Of a stretch of DNA of 64,000 nt, positions 17,518 to 29,031 are shown one piece after another (positions within the stretch are counted from its first letter, which is position 1; every line of letters starts with the position of its first letter). The notes beneath the pieces are model-generated. The model saw nothing but the letters and a program-made list of their open reading frames with translations. It searched no databases and was not told the DNA's origin. This DNA comes from SHVO01 sp050246995 (GTDB lineage Bacteria; Pseudomonadota; Alphaproteobacteria; Rhodospirillales; Rhodospirillaceae), in contig JBFWVA010000002.1 in assembly GCA_050246995.1 (NCBI GenBank), positions 310,001 through 374,000 of the forward strand, written 5' to 3'. The position numbers and the translations under genes are program-made.

Positions 17518-17545
17518 ACGCCCGCCTCTCGAGAGGCGGGCGTTC
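17518..17545 (-). terminator. Intrinsic terminator after cytochrome c' paralog 2
   Basis: Perfect stem AACGCCCGCCTC/GAGGCGGGCGTT with a TCGA loop, followed on the - strand by TTGCTTTG. It separates the upstream pair of cytochrome c' genes from the triheme cytochrome. Confidence 0.9.
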
Positions 17546-17565
17546 CGGTAGAAGACCTTAGGGGT

Positions 17566-18012
17566 CTACTGCTTCTTACGATAGACGTCGTGGCAGTCTT
17601 TGCAGCGCAGCGCGTCCAGGATGTTGGTGAGCGCGGCGTCCTTGCCCTGGCTCTTGGCGGTATCGGCCGCGAGGCGGGTCTTGCTTTGGAAATCCTTCAT
17701 TTTCGTCTCGAAGTCTTTCCAGTTGGTCCAAACGATCGGAAGCGACTCCCCGCCTTCCACTTTCGGCTCGAAGCTCTTCAGCGACTGCGAAGCAGCCTCG
17801 GCGATCGCTTCAAGGTGCGAAACGACCTGATCGTCCGGGGTCGCGCCCGAAAGGATCTGGCCAAGCACGGCCACCTGCGCATCGAGCGTCTTCATGATGC
17901 GTTCGCGATAATCGATCACATCTTGGTTATCTGCAGCGAACGCAGGCGCAATGCCGCCAAACGCAACAGCGGCGGCAATGATCGGGCCGAGGAACTTCAT
18001 ACGGCGGGTCAT
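17566..18012 (-). CDS. Cytochrome c' (paralog 2)
   Basis: 148 residues: signal peptide (MKFLGPIIAAAVAFGGIAPAFA) and a four-helix-bundle cytochrome c' domain with YRERIMKTLDAQ at the N-terminus and haem site CKDCH near the C-terminus (RCKDCHDVYRKK). The FEPKVEGGES segment matches the same position in the two neighbouring paralogs. Cytochromes c' bind NO or CO, or carry electrons when low-spin. The MKT methionine near the start of helix 1 resembles the sixth ligand of low-spin c-556 types, so electron transfer is possible. Starts 36 bp after the upstream paralog's stop; ends at a strong terminator. Confidence 0.9.
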   Translation of the reverse strand: MTRRMKFLGPIIAAAVAFGGIAPAFAADNQDVIDYRERIMKTLDAQVAVLGQILSGATPDDQVVSHLEAIAEAASQSLKSFEPKVEGGESLPIVWTNWKDFETKMKDFQSKTRLAADTAKSQGKDAALTNILDALRCKDCHDVYRKKQ

Positions 18013-18048
18013 GTAAATATCTCCTAAGTATCTCCGAGTGTTCTAAGC

Positions 18049-18495
18049 TTACTTCTTCGGGACTCGATAGTTTTCGTGGCAACCGCGGCAGTCGAGGCTG
18101 GTCGCAATCATCGGGCCGGCCTTCGCCATGCCACCTTCGGCAGCGGCCTTTTCCAGCGCCGCGAGCTTGGTGACCTGGTCGTCGATGCGCTTGGAGAAGT
18201 CAGCCCAGTTGGACCAAACTTCAGCCTTCGCCGAACCGGTCGAACCATCGCCGACAACCTTCGGCTCGAACGCCTTCTTGGCCTGGGTGGCCGCGAGGTG
18301 CAGCGTTTTCACGTGCGAGACAAATTGGTCGGCCGGGACTTTCCCCGCGACAACCATTTGCATCAGGGCGTTCTGTTCGCCCATCGTCTTCATGACGTTC
18401 TTACGATAGTTCATGACGTCCTGGTCATCGGCGCTGGCCGCGACCGGCGCGACGAGAACGGCGAGAGCCAAGCCAAATTTGACCAAACGGTTCAT
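18049..18495 (-). CDS. Cytochrome c' (paralog 3)
   Basis: 148 residues: signal peptide (MNRLVKFGLALAVLVAPVAASA) and cytochrome c' domain with YRKNVMKTMGEQ, FEPKVVGDG and the haem site CRGCH close to the end. ATG 18495 was chosen because GGAGG lies about 7 nt upstream; the longer frame begins without a ribosome site. First gene of the two-gene cytochrome c' transcript that ends at the terminator near 17530. Divergent from the LOG-family gene, so its promoter lies in 18496-18676. Confidence 0.9.
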   Translation of the reverse strand: MNRLVKFGLALAVLVAPVAASADDQDVMNYRKNVMKTMGEQNALMQMVVAGKVPADQFVSHVKTLHLAATQAKKAFEPKVVGDGSTGSAKAEVWSNWADFSKRIDDQVTKLAALEKAAAEGGMAKAGPMIATSLDCRGCHENYRVPKK

Positions 18496-18676
18496 AGGGA
18501 AGCCTCCACATTGCTTCGAGCTGTTAACGGTAAGGTGCGGCCGCCGCCGCGAAGTGCCCATCCCGCCTTAAAATTTTGACCGCAAAGCTTTACAAAGAAC
18601 AAGACTAGGTGGCAAGAGCGTCCGCTTTAAGGCAAACCGGTTGTATGTGGCCCCCTCACCGGAACGTGACCGTCCC

Positions 18677-19267
18677 ATGACCGCGCCAAAATTAACCTCC
18701 CTCTGCGTCTTTTGCGGCGCAAATACAGGCTCCCGGGCCATCTACCGGGACAGCGCGACCGCGCTCGGCCGGGCTCTGGCAACAAATCGGACCGAATTGG
18801 TCTACGGGGGCGGCCGCGTCGGAATGATGGGCGCCGTCGCCGACGGGGTCCTCGCCGGTGGAGGCAAGGTCACGGGCGTGATCCCGGGCTTCCTTGTCGA
18901 CAAGGAGCTCGCGCATCCGGGCGCGTCGGACTTGATCGTCGTTCCCGACATGCACACCCGCAAGCGCGAGATGTTCGAGCGCGCGGAAGCTTTCTGCGTC
19001 ATGCCGGGCGGCGTGGGCACCCTGGAAGAGATGTTCGAGGTGGTGACGTGGCGTCAGCTTCACCGTCACAACAAACCAATCGTACTTTTGAATATCGACG
19101 GATACTGGTCTCACCTCGTCAGTCTTATGGACCGCATTGTCGAGGAGGGCTTCATGCATCATGGGCACAGCGCCTTGGTGACCGTGGTCGAACGGGCCGA
19201 GGACGTGATCGGGGCGATCGAGGCTGAACTGGCAGCGCCTAAACCGCCCGTGGCGTTTAAGGTTTAG
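18677..19267 (+). CDS. LOG family protein (probable nucleoside 5'-monophosphate phosphoribohydrolase)
   Basis: 196 residues with a Rossmann-like fold of the LONELY GUY family. LVYGGGRVGMMGAVADG and the catalytic signature PGGVGTLEEMFEV are present, with the Arg-Lys stretch THTRKREMF-type (MHTRKREMFERA) between them. Family members release the base from cytokinin-type or ordinary nucleoside monophosphates. In most bacteria the physiological substrate is unclear. The Met at 18677 gives the usual MTAPKLTSLCVFCGANTG start; the track before it is non-conserved. A GCACG/CGTGC-type hairpin (19290-19307) without a T tract follows the stop. Confidence 0.88.
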   Translation: MTAPKLTSLCVFCGANTGSRAIYRDSATALGRALATNRTELVYGGGRVGMMGAVADGVLAGGGKVTGVIPGFLVDKELAHPGASDLIVVPDMHTRKREMFERAEAFCVMPGGVGTLEEMFEVVTWRQLHRHNKPIVLLNIDGYWSHLVSLMDRIVEEGFMHHGHSALVTVVERAEDVIGAIEAELAAPKPPVAFKV

Positions 19268-19432
19268 GCCCGGAAATCGCACAAAAAACCGCACGAAAAG
19301 CGTGCGGATTCATGGCTTGCACCCCGGCTTGGGGATGCACTACTTTCGCGCCCACCTGCGCGTTTAAATCAATAAATCAGGGCGTCGGCGGCCTTTCCGC
19401 AGCCGCCACACGGTCCTTCGAAGGGGAAATTC

Positions 19433-20647
19433 ATGGCGAAGATCAAGGTAAAGACACCGGTCGTTGATCTCGACGGCGACGAGATGACCCGCATCATTTG
19501 GCAGTTCATCAAGGACAAGCTGATCCTGCCGTACCTTGATATCGACATTAAGTACTACGACCTCGGCATCGAAAGCCGCGACGCCACCGACGACAAGATT
19601 ACGGTCGATGCCGCAAACGCGATCAAGCAGTACGGCGTTGGCGTGAAGTGCGCCACCATCACCCCCGACGAAGCCCGCGTGAAGGAATTCAACCTCAAGA
19701 AAATGTGGAAGTCGCCCAACGGCACGATCCGCAATATCCTTGATGGTACGGTGTTCCGCGAACCGATCATCTGCAAGAACGTGCCGCGCCTGGTGCCGGG
19801 CTGGACCCAGCCCATCGTCATCGGCCGCCATGCGTTCGGTGACCAGTACCGCGCGACCGACTTCAAAGTGCCCGGTCCCGGCAAGCTCACGATGAAGTTC
19901 ACCCCGAAGGACGGCGGCGCGCCAATGGAATTCGACGTGTTCGACTTCCCGAGCGCAGGCTGCGCCATGGGCATGTACAACCTCGTGGACTCCATCGAAG
20001 GCTTTGCCCGCGCCTGCTTCAACTATGGCCTCGACCGCGGCTGGCCGGTGTACCTGTCGACCAAGAACACGATCCTCAAAGCCTACGACGGCGTGTTCAA
20101 AGACGTGTTCCAGCGCGTGTTCGACGCCGAATTCAAAGCAAAGTTCGAAGCCAAGAAGATCGTCTACGAACATCGCCTGATCGACGACATGGTCGCCTCG
20201 GCCCTCAAGTGGTCGGGCGCCTTTGTGTGGGCGTGTAAGAACTATGACGGCGACGTGCAGTCCGACACCGTTGCCCAAGGCTTCGGCTCGCTCGGCCTCA
20301 TGACCTCGGTGCTGCTCAATCCGACCGGAACGGTTGTTGAATCGGAAGCCGCGCACGGCACCGTGACGCGCCACTACCGTCTGCACCAGCAAGGCAAGGA
20401 AACCTCGACCAATCCGATCGCGTCGATCTTCGCCTGGACGCGCGGCCTGCAGTATCGCGGCCGCTTCGACAACACCCCGGACGTGGTGAACTTCGCGCAG
20501 ACCCTGGAGAAGGTGTGCGTGCAGGCCGTCGAAGCCGGTCATATGACCAAGGACCTGGCTGTGCTCGTTGGCCCGGATCAGCCGTGGATGACCACGCCGC
20601 AGTTCCTGTCCAAGCTGGACGAAATGCTCAAAGTCGCCGCGAAATAG
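19433..20647 (+). CDS. icd: NADP-dependent isocitrate dehydrogenase
   Basis: Oxidative decarboxylation of isocitrate to 2-oxoglutarate in the TCA cycle. The 404-residue sequence is the eukaryotic-like homodimeric type (LDGDEMTRIIW at the N-terminus, TIRNILDGTVFREPI for the isocitrate-binding serine and arginines, YEHRLIDDMVA, SDTVAQGFGSLGLMTSVL, EAAHGTVTRHYR). This type is usual in alphaproteobacteria. The ATG at 19433 is preceded by AAGGGGAAATTC. The carbonic anhydrase gene starts 15 bp later and is likely co-transcribed; bicarbonate/CO2 handling next to a decarboxylating enzyme is suggestive but unproven. Confidence 0.97.
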   Translation: MAKIKVKTPVVDLDGDEMTRIIWQFIKDKLILPYLDIDIKYYDLGIESRDATDDKITVDAANAIKQYGVGVKCATITPDEARVKEFNLKKMWKSPNGTIRNILDGTVFREPIICKNVPRLVPGWTQPIVIGRHAFGDQYRATDFKVPGPGKLTMKFTPKDGGAPMEFDVFDFPSAGCAMGMYNLVDSIEGFARACFNYGLDRGWPVYLSTKNTILKAYDGVFKDVFQRVFDAEFKAKFEAKKIVYEHRLIDDMVASALKWSGAFVWACKNYDGDVQSDTVAQGFGSLGLMTSVLLNPTGTVVESEAAHGTVTRHYRLHQQGKETSTNPIASIFAWTRGLQYRGRFDNTPDVVNFAQTLEKVCVQAVEAGHMTKDLAVLVGPDQPWMTTPQFLSKLDEMLKVAAK

Positions 20648-20662
20648 CGGCGGCGACGGGAA

Positions 20663-21298
20663 ATGGCAGGAAAGAACAAGAACAGCCTCGAACCTTTTTT
20701 CGAGGGTTACCGTCAGTTTCGCGATCACTATTTTCGCGACAACCGCGCGACGATCGAAACACTCATGGCCAAGGGTCAAAAGCCCAAGGCCATGATGATC
20801 GCCTGTTCCGATTCCCGTATAGACCCGACTTTGAAGTTCGGCGTGAACCCGGGCGAGATGTTCGTTGTCAGGAACGTCGCCGCCCTGGTCCCGCCTTATG
20901 GGCCGGACAACGCCTATCACGGTACTAGCGCCGCCGTTGAATTCGCGGTGCGGGGCCTGCAAGTAGAACACATCATCGTCATGGGCCACGCGAAATGCGG
21001 CGGCATCCATGCCCTGATGCACTCAGAAAGCCAAACGGACGACTTCATCTCGTCGTGGATGAAGATCGCGGAGCCGGCGCGCAATTTCGCGCGGGCGACG
21101 ACCAAGGAACCGGAGGCGGCGCAGCGCCGCTGCGAGCAGGAAGCCGTGAAGACGTCTCTCGGAAATCTGATGACGTTCCCGTGGGTGGCCGAACGCGTGC
21201 GCGAGGGCAAGCTCGAGCTGCACGGCTGGTACTTCGATCTGTCGGATGCGTCGCTGTTCGTGTGCGACGCCCTCGGCGCGTTCAACGTCGCCGAGTAA
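20663..21298 (+). CDS. Beta-class carbonic anhydrase
   Basis: Zinc enzyme that interconverts CO2 and bicarbonate. 211 residues. Zinc ligands are visible in CSDSRIDP (Cys, with the Asp-Arg dyad) and in GHAKCGG (His and Cys). The cytoplasmic enzyme has no signal peptide. Fifteen bases separate it from icd. Its stop codon is only 2 bp from the end of the convergent Cys-rich gene, leaving no room for an ordinary terminator between them. Confidence 0.95.
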   Translation: MAGKNKNSLEPFFEGYRQFRDHYFRDNRATIETLMAKGQKPKAMMIACSDSRIDPTLKFGVNPGEMFVVRNVAALVPPYGPDNAYHGTSAAVEFAVRGLQVEHIIVMGHAKCGGIHALMHSESQTDDFISSWMKIAEPARNFARATTKEPEAAQRRCEQEAVKTSLGNLMTFPWVAERVREGKLELHGWYFDLSDASLFVCDALGAFNVAE

Positions 21299-21300
21299 CC

Positions 21301-21987
21301 CTATTCTTGGTTCGGCAGCGTGAAGCCGGAGCGCAGCGACAGCAGTTCCTTCTTCGTCGCCGGCACCATCTTTCCGCCCGACTTCGGCAGAACCCAACGA
21401 TACGTGCCGTCACGCATGATCACCGCGAACTTGTCACCGCGGCGCGAATAGACCTGCCGCATGACTGCCGAGTGATCGACATAGGTCACGCGCCAATTAT
21501 CGTCCTTCTTGAAGATGAACTCGTGTATCTTCAGGAACTGGTCGATGAACGGCTTTTCCACGATCGTCAGATTGTGGATGACCCAGCACAGACCTTCGAA
21601 ATTCCAGTAGGTGGCGAGGCCGACCAGTTCTTTCTTATCGAAGTACGGGAAGAACGGGAACGAACGGCATGCCAGCGAACGGTTATCACGTTCACAAAAT
21701 TCGGCGCCGTTGCACTCGACAGCGCAATTCTCGGAGCCCTTCAGGTCGGCGATTTCAGCCTTCTGATCCGGTGTGCGCGGAACGAACGGCTTCCACATCT
21801 TGGTGCGCGTCTTCAGATGCGCGTATTCCGTCTTGTCGACGATGGGGATGGCGTGGCCGGCGTCACAGCACACCGGCGTCCCGTTGTTGTAGGGCGCACA
21901 TTTGGCGCCGCAGTTGACGATCTTGGAAATCGGCGCCTGGAAGCCGTCGAACACGACACCATAGTCGCGGGCCGAGATGGTACCCAT
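21301..21987 (-). CDS. Cys-rich YkgJ-like putative metal-binding protein
   Basis: 228 residues with two cysteine groups: CGAKCAPYNNGTPVCCDAGH near residues 26-45, and CAVECNGAEFCERDNRSLACRSFPFFPYF near residues 88-116 (quoted only as group positions). The C-R-x-FP-x-P ending is the mark of the YkgJ/flagellin N-methylase-like family, which is predicted to bind zinc or an Fe-S cluster. Function is unknown. It has no signal peptide. The ATG at 21987 gives MGTISARDYG. Convergent with the carbonic anhydrase gene at a 2-bp distance. Confidence 0.7.
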   Translation of the reverse strand: MGTISARDYGVVFDGFQAPISKIVNCGAKCAPYNNGTPVCCDAGHAIPIVDKTEYAHLKTRTKMWKPFVPRTPDQKAEIADLKGSENCAVECNGAEFCERDNRSLACRSFPFFPYFDKKELVGLATYWNFEGLCWVIHNLTIVEKPFIDQFLKIHEFIFKKDDNWRVTYVDHSAVMRQVYSRRGDKFAVIMRDGTYRWVLPKSGGKMVPATKKELLSLRSGFTLPNQE

Positions 21988-22124
21988 TTTACAACATCAC
22001 AACTGGAACATATCCGCGCCCCTCGCGCGTGCCGTCAGATATAGCCGGAGCACTTTGCATTGGGAAGCTTCTTCCCGGTTTCGGTTTTGTGCGACACTTC
22101 GCATCCATCCACAGGGGGCATGGA

Positions 22125-22517
22125 ATGCAAACCTATCTGTTGATCGGACTGGGCGGCGCCTTGGGCAGTGTTGCGCGCCATTGGTGCAATGGCCTTATCG
22201 CGGCCCTCATGGGCGTCAGCTTTCCCTGGGGAACCATTGTCATCAATGTGCTGGGGTCGATGGTCATTGGCTTCGCCGCGGCGACCATGCGTGACGGTGG
22301 GCTTTTGCCGGTAAGCGACGACGCCCGTCTGTTCCTCATGGTGGGCGTCTGCGGCGGCTATACGACCTTCTCGGCGTTCAGCCTTCAGACGCTGACATTG
22401 ATCCAAGGCGGGCAATGGCTGCCCGCGGCGGGAAATATCGGTTTGTCCGTGGTTCTCTGTATCGCAGGCGCGTGGATCGGCTATGTGGCCGGCCTCGCGC
22501 TGAACCCTAATGGCTAA
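22125..22517 (+). CDS. crcB: Fluoride channel CrcB/Fluc
   Basis: Small inner-membrane protein (130 residues, four membrane helices) that forms a dual-topology fluoride-exporting channel. It has the family signs GGALGSVARHW, WGTIVINVLGSMVIGF and GVCGGYTTFSAFSLQ, which supplies the phenylalanine box and the central Na site. The ATG at 22125 follows AGGGGG with 6-nt spacing; a longer in-frame ORF upstream lacks family similarity. No fluoride riboswitch could be recognised in the 137 bp upstream. The 3' end overlaps the convergent VWA gene by 11 bp. Confidence 0.93.
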   Translation: MQTYLLIGLGGALGSVARHWCNGLIAALMGVSFPWGTIVINVLGSMVIGFAAATMRDGGLLPVSDDARLFLMVGVCGGYTTFSAFSLQTLTLIQGGQWLPAAGNIGLSVVLCIAGAWIGYVAGLALNPNG

Positions 22518-23691
22518 GTTCGCCGATCGCCGCGTCCAGGCCGCCGAGGGTCAGCGGATACATACGCCCGTCCAGTAGCTTGCGCATCATCGCGATGGAT
22601 TCGGTATAGGCCCAATGCTTCTGCGGCACGGGATTCAGCCAGACCGCGTGCGGCCAAGTCTCCAGGAAACGGCGCATCCACACCTCGCCCGATTCCGGGT
22701 TCCAATGCTCCACCGCGCCGCCCGGCTGCATGATTTCATACGGGCTCATCGACGCATCCCCGACGAAGATCAGCTTGTAGTCGGTCGGATAGGTCCGCAG
22801 CACTTGCCAGGTCGGAACCCGTTCGGTGTGGCGGCGGCGGTTGTCACGCCATACGCCCTCATACACGCAGTTATGAAAATAGTAGGACTCGAGGTGCTTG
22901 AACTCGGTGCGGCAGGCTGAGAACAGCTCGGCGCAAACCTTCACGTGCTCGTCCATCGATCCGCCCGCGTCGAGGAACAACAGAACTTTCACCGCATTGT
23001 GGCGCTCGGGGACCATCTGAAGATCGAGCAGTCCGCCGTGATGCGCCGTGGAGCGGATCGTGCCGTCGATGTCGAGTTCGGTGGCGGCGCCCTGGCGCGC
23101 GAATTTGCGTAGACGGCGCAAGGCCATCTTGATGTTGCGCGTACCGATCTCGACCGTGTCGTCGAGGTTGGCGAACTCGCGCTTGTCCCAAACCTTCACC
23201 GCGCGTTTGTGGCGGCTCTCGTGCTGACCGACGCGCACCCCTTCGGGGTTATAACCGTACGCGCCATACGGCGACGTGCCCCCGGTTCCAATCCATTTGG
23301 AGCCGCCGGAATGCTTTCCCTTCTGCTCCTCGAGCCGCTTACGCAACGTCTCCATCAGCTTTTCCCAGCCGCCGAGCGCCTCGATCTGAGCCTTCTCCTC
23401 CTCGGAGAACATGCGCTGCGTGAGTGTCTTCAGCCATTCCCCCGGGATATTGGCGAGAATGCCTTCAAGCGCGGCATCGCTCTCGAGGCCTTTGAAGACT
23501 TGACCAAATACGCGGTCGAAGCGGTCGAGATTGCGCTCGTCCTTCACCAGCGCCGCCCGCGACAAGTAATAGAAATCTTCGACGCTGTAGCCGGCGACGC
23601 CGGTTTCGACAGCCTCGATCAGGGCGAGATACTCGGTGATGGAGACCGGCAATCCCGCTTTCTTCAGTCCCTCGAGGAGAGTGAAGAACAT
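22507..23691 (-). CDS. VWA domain protein (CoxE-like), partner of MoxR ATPase
   Basis: 394 residues. The first 230 are helical and charged, with a Gly-rich linker (GKHSGGSKWIGTGGTSPYGAYG near residues 126-147, partly quoted). The C-terminal von Willebrand A domain has the metal-ion-dependent adhesion site LFLDAGGSMDEHV and a distal FVGDASMSPYEI. Such CoxE-like proteins work with MoxR-type AAA ATPases to insert metals or remodel proteins. The ATPase gene lies 6 bp upstream on the same strand. No CO dehydrogenase or other obvious client enzyme is nearby. Confidence 0.88.
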   Translation of the reverse strand: MFFTLLEGLKKAGLPVSITEYLALIEAVETGVAGYSVEDFYYLSRAALVKDERNLDRFDRVFGQVFKGLESDAALEGILANIPGEWLKTLTQRMFSEEEKAQIEALGGWEKLMETLRKRLEEQKGKHSGGSKWIGTGGTSPYGAYGYNPEGVRVGQHESRHKRAVKVWDKREFANLDDTVEIGTRNIKMALRRLRKFARQGAATELDIDGTIRSTAHHGGLLDLQMVPERHNAVKVLLFLDAGGSMDEHVKVCAELFSACRTEFKHLESYYFHNCVYEGVWRDNRRRHTERVPTWQVLRTYPTDYKLIFVGDASMSPYEIMQPGGAVEHWNPESGEVWMRRFLETWPHAVWLNPVPQKHWAYTESIAMMRKLLDGRMYPLTLGGLDAAIGELSH

Positions 23692-23697
23692 AACGGC

Positions 23698-24543
<846 letters not shown>

Positions 24544-24580
24544 GGGAACTCCGTGAAAACGCGCGCAATATTACGAGGTG

Positions 24581-25318
24581 TTACGGCGTAATTTTCGCGT
24601 CGGTATGAATCATCAAAACGTTCGCTCCAACCTTGTCGCAGAGCTTGTAACCGCGATCGCGCAGGAATGCGACAGACGGATCCGCGTAGGGCGCTTCGAA
24701 AGAAAAGTCTCCACTTTCCATGAGAACCACGTCAGGCATCCAACGGGACCAGTCGTTAGATTTCAAAACGGATAATTCGGTCCGCTCCACGTCGAGATTG
24801 AGAAAATTGATATGTTTCTCGCCGATGTACCTATCGAATATCTCGTCCAGCCGCAGCGAGGGCACCGGAATTCCAGCGGTATGCTCGCCGGTCGGCGGCG
24901 CCGAAGTATCGCTAACGATGCTCGCTCCGAGATTGCTTCGATGCTCAGCCCAATAGAGTTGTTTGCGGTCCTCGGCGACGGCGCCCCAAATGAAAACATC
25001 TTCGGGTCGGGGCTTCGCCCATAAGGGGGCGAACGCCTTGTTCGCGTCCACCCCAATCCCGCGCCAACCTACCGTATACAGGTAATAGGTGTTGGAAATA
25101 CACGTCGGCCACGCGCATCCGACGTCGACATAACAGCCCGGCGTATTCGTTCCGAGGAAATGCTTGAACACCGTCCTAATGACGGCATCCTCGCCTGCCA
25201 GACCGAAGTATACGGACGCATATTGGAGTTCGTTTGGCCGCCAGGAGGGCCTGGTGCCGAAGTTAGGGCGACCGGCGCCTAAGAAGCTAAGAAACTCAAA
25301 AACCGCCTTCGCGTCCAT
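24581..25318 (-). CDS. FkbM family methyltransferase
   Basis: About 245 residues with a Rossmann-type SAM-binding core. YVDVGCAWPTCISNTYYLY is motif I in a Cys-rich form, GVDAN marks the second acidic residue, and INFLNLDVERTELSVL is the FkbM-typical D-x-E-G-x-E region. Members usually O-methylate sugars or small molecules. The ATG at 25318 has GAGG about 6 nt upstream, so it is preferred to the ATG at 25354. It lies downstream of the phasin gene, beyond the hairpin pair, and upstream of moxR on the same strand. Its substrate is unknown. Confidence 0.8.
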   Translation of the reverse strand: MDAKAVFEFLSFLGAGRPNFGTRPSWRPNELQYASVYFGLAGEDAVIRTVFKHFLGTNTPGCYVDVGCAWPTCISNTYYLYTVGWRGIGVDANKAFAPLWAKPRPEDVFIWGAVAEDRKQLYWAEHRSNLGASIVSDTSAPPTGEHTAGIPVPSLRLDEIFDRYIGEKHINFLNLDVERTELSVLKSNDWSRWMPDVVLMESGDFSFEAPYADPSVAFLRDRGYKLCDKVGANVLMIHTDAKITP

Positions 25319-25407
25319 TCGATCCTCGGAGCGTTCGTTATGCTTGGCGGGCAAACTATAGAGGACGCTTATTCGTATGACAGCGCTGAATTCCTAGGGG
25401 CTTATAA

Positions 25408-25487
25408 ACGGCGAAAAGCCTGGATGGGGGAGGACCATCCAGGCTTCTCTCTAAGCGCCGTTAGGGGGGAGGACCCTATTAGGCGGC
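25408..25487 (-). ncRNA. Paired anti-Shine-Dalgarno hairpins at the phasin 3' end (3'UTR sRNA candidate)
   Basis: On the - strand two stem-loops again carry the loop TCCTCCC. The first (25462-25478) has inner stem TAGGG/CCCTA, then an internal loop that contains the phasin TAA stop, then a short outer GC stem (25456-25459 with 25482-25485). The second (25416-25446) has a perfect 12-bp stem, AAGCCTGGATGG/CCATCCAGGCTT, followed by TTCGCCGTTTAT. It is likely both the phasin terminator and an sRNA released from the mRNA 3' end. The architecture matches 6108-6206. Confidence 0.6.
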
Positions 25488-25823
25488 TTTCTTCACGGTC
25501 GCCGGCTTCGCGAACTTCGGCGTCAGCGGCGCGGTCACGTCGGTGAAGATTTCGGTCGCGAGTTCAGAGACCGACTTGCCTTCTTCGACGAACGCGGTGA
25601 ACGAGTCTTGCGCGAGCTTGGTCTGGATCTGGAAAAGGTCCGAGACGTTCTTCGCGCCGGCGAGCTTCTTGCCCGCTTCGACGGAATTTTCGTAGGTCTT
25701 GCCAGTCAGCTCGACGAAATGCTTCGCGAGGGTTTCGAAGCCCTTCACGGCGGCAGTGTTCGCCTTAACGATGCTGTCGATGCCGTCCTGGCCCCAGGCA
25801 GCGATATCAGAGTACGAGGTCAT
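25479..25823 (-). CDS. Phasin family protein
   Basis: 114-residue helical protein of the phasin type that coats polyhydroxyalkanoate granules. The pattern FETLAKHFVELTGKTYENSVEAGKKLAGAKNVSDLFQIQTKLAQDSF (central heptads, residues about 29-75) is typical, and the tail is Lys/Ala/Pro-rich. The ATG at 25823 has AAGGA 8 nt upstream and is preferred to the ATG at 25832, which would abut that site. The upstream gap holds TGC-rich inverted repeats that fit a PhaR operator. No PHA synthase gene is in the window, so PHA storage is inferred. Confidence 0.85.
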   Translation of the reverse strand: MTSYSDIAAWGQDGIDSIVKANTAAVKGFETLAKHFVELTGKTYENSVEAGKKLAGAKNVSDLFQIQTKLAQDSFTAFVEEGKSVSELATEIFTDVTAPLTPKFAKPATVKKAA

Positions 25824-25897
25824 TTTTTTCATTCCTTGTTGTTTAACGGATCAATCGGATCGGTCCGTAAACGTCCCTGAGGGCCGAGCCATTTATC

Positions 25898-26001
25898 TGC
25901 AGCGCAACATTCTATGCTGCAATGCACACAAGATAAGCGCGTGCCGACCTCGGGTCAAGGAAAAATGTTGCGCTGCACACAAAAATCTGCGTACAGCGCA
26001 A
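25898..26001 (-). promoter_or_regulatory. TGC-rich inverted repeats upstream of the phasin gene (candidate PhaR operators)
   Basis: A perfect 14-bp inverted repeat, TGCAGCGCAACATT (25898-25911) and its complement (25964-25977), frames TGCTGCAATGCA (25915-25926). A further CAGCGCAA lies near 25996. Alphaproteobacterial PhaR regulators bind TGC-rich repeats before phasin genes and are released by PHA granules, so regulation by PhaR is likely. Confidence 0.55.
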
Positions 26002-26019
26002 GTCTCTGATTTTAAAAGA

Positions 26020-28689
<2,670 letters not shown>

Positions 28690-29031
28690 GCGAATCAAAG
28701 ATCCAAGTTATCGGGCTGAACCGTCTTAGGCCGGGTCTGGCCTGGCGGTGTTAACACTTTTTAGCGCGTCCCATGGAGAAGTGTCCAGAAAACCGCTCGT
28801 AACCGCGGTCCGCGCGCTGAACGCCCATCGTTCTTGGACCTATATATGGTGCGGCGTAAGCAATGGAAGGCGTGGATTGGCCTGGTCCAAGCCCCGGCCT
28901 GCGGAGGGCCCATCCGCCCGCACAAAAAAAGACGGGGTTCCGGAAAACCGGAACCCCGCGTTGCCAACTTGAGGGGGTAGTGGGGATGTTGGCGGAGATA
29001 TTCGACCGGCTGCTAAAACAGATCGAAATTC
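28690..29031. other. 342-bp gap between recA and alaS
   Basis: Holds the recA terminator (28933-28958) and, nearer alaS, sequence that should contain the alaS promoter. No gene, tRNA or repeat was recognised in 28700-28930. Confidence 0.6.
28933..28958 (-). terminator. Intrinsic terminator of recA
   Basis: Perfect 11-bp stem CGGGGTTCCGG/CCGGAACCCCG with a 4-base loop, followed on the - strand by TCTTTTTTT. Confidence 0.93.

Noticed and set aside
16001..17551. 516-codon rightward frame opposite the cytochrome genes
   Set aside because: Antisense to haem-binding motifs on the other strand; no protein family features.
19364..21022. 552-codon leftward frame opposite icd and the carbonic anhydrase gene
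   Set aside because: It runs antisense across two well-identified genes and reads as Arg/His/Val-rich low-information sequence.
22029..22124. Fluoride riboswitch before crcB
   Set aside because: The conserved pseudoknot bases could not be found; only an unconserved in-frame extension is there.
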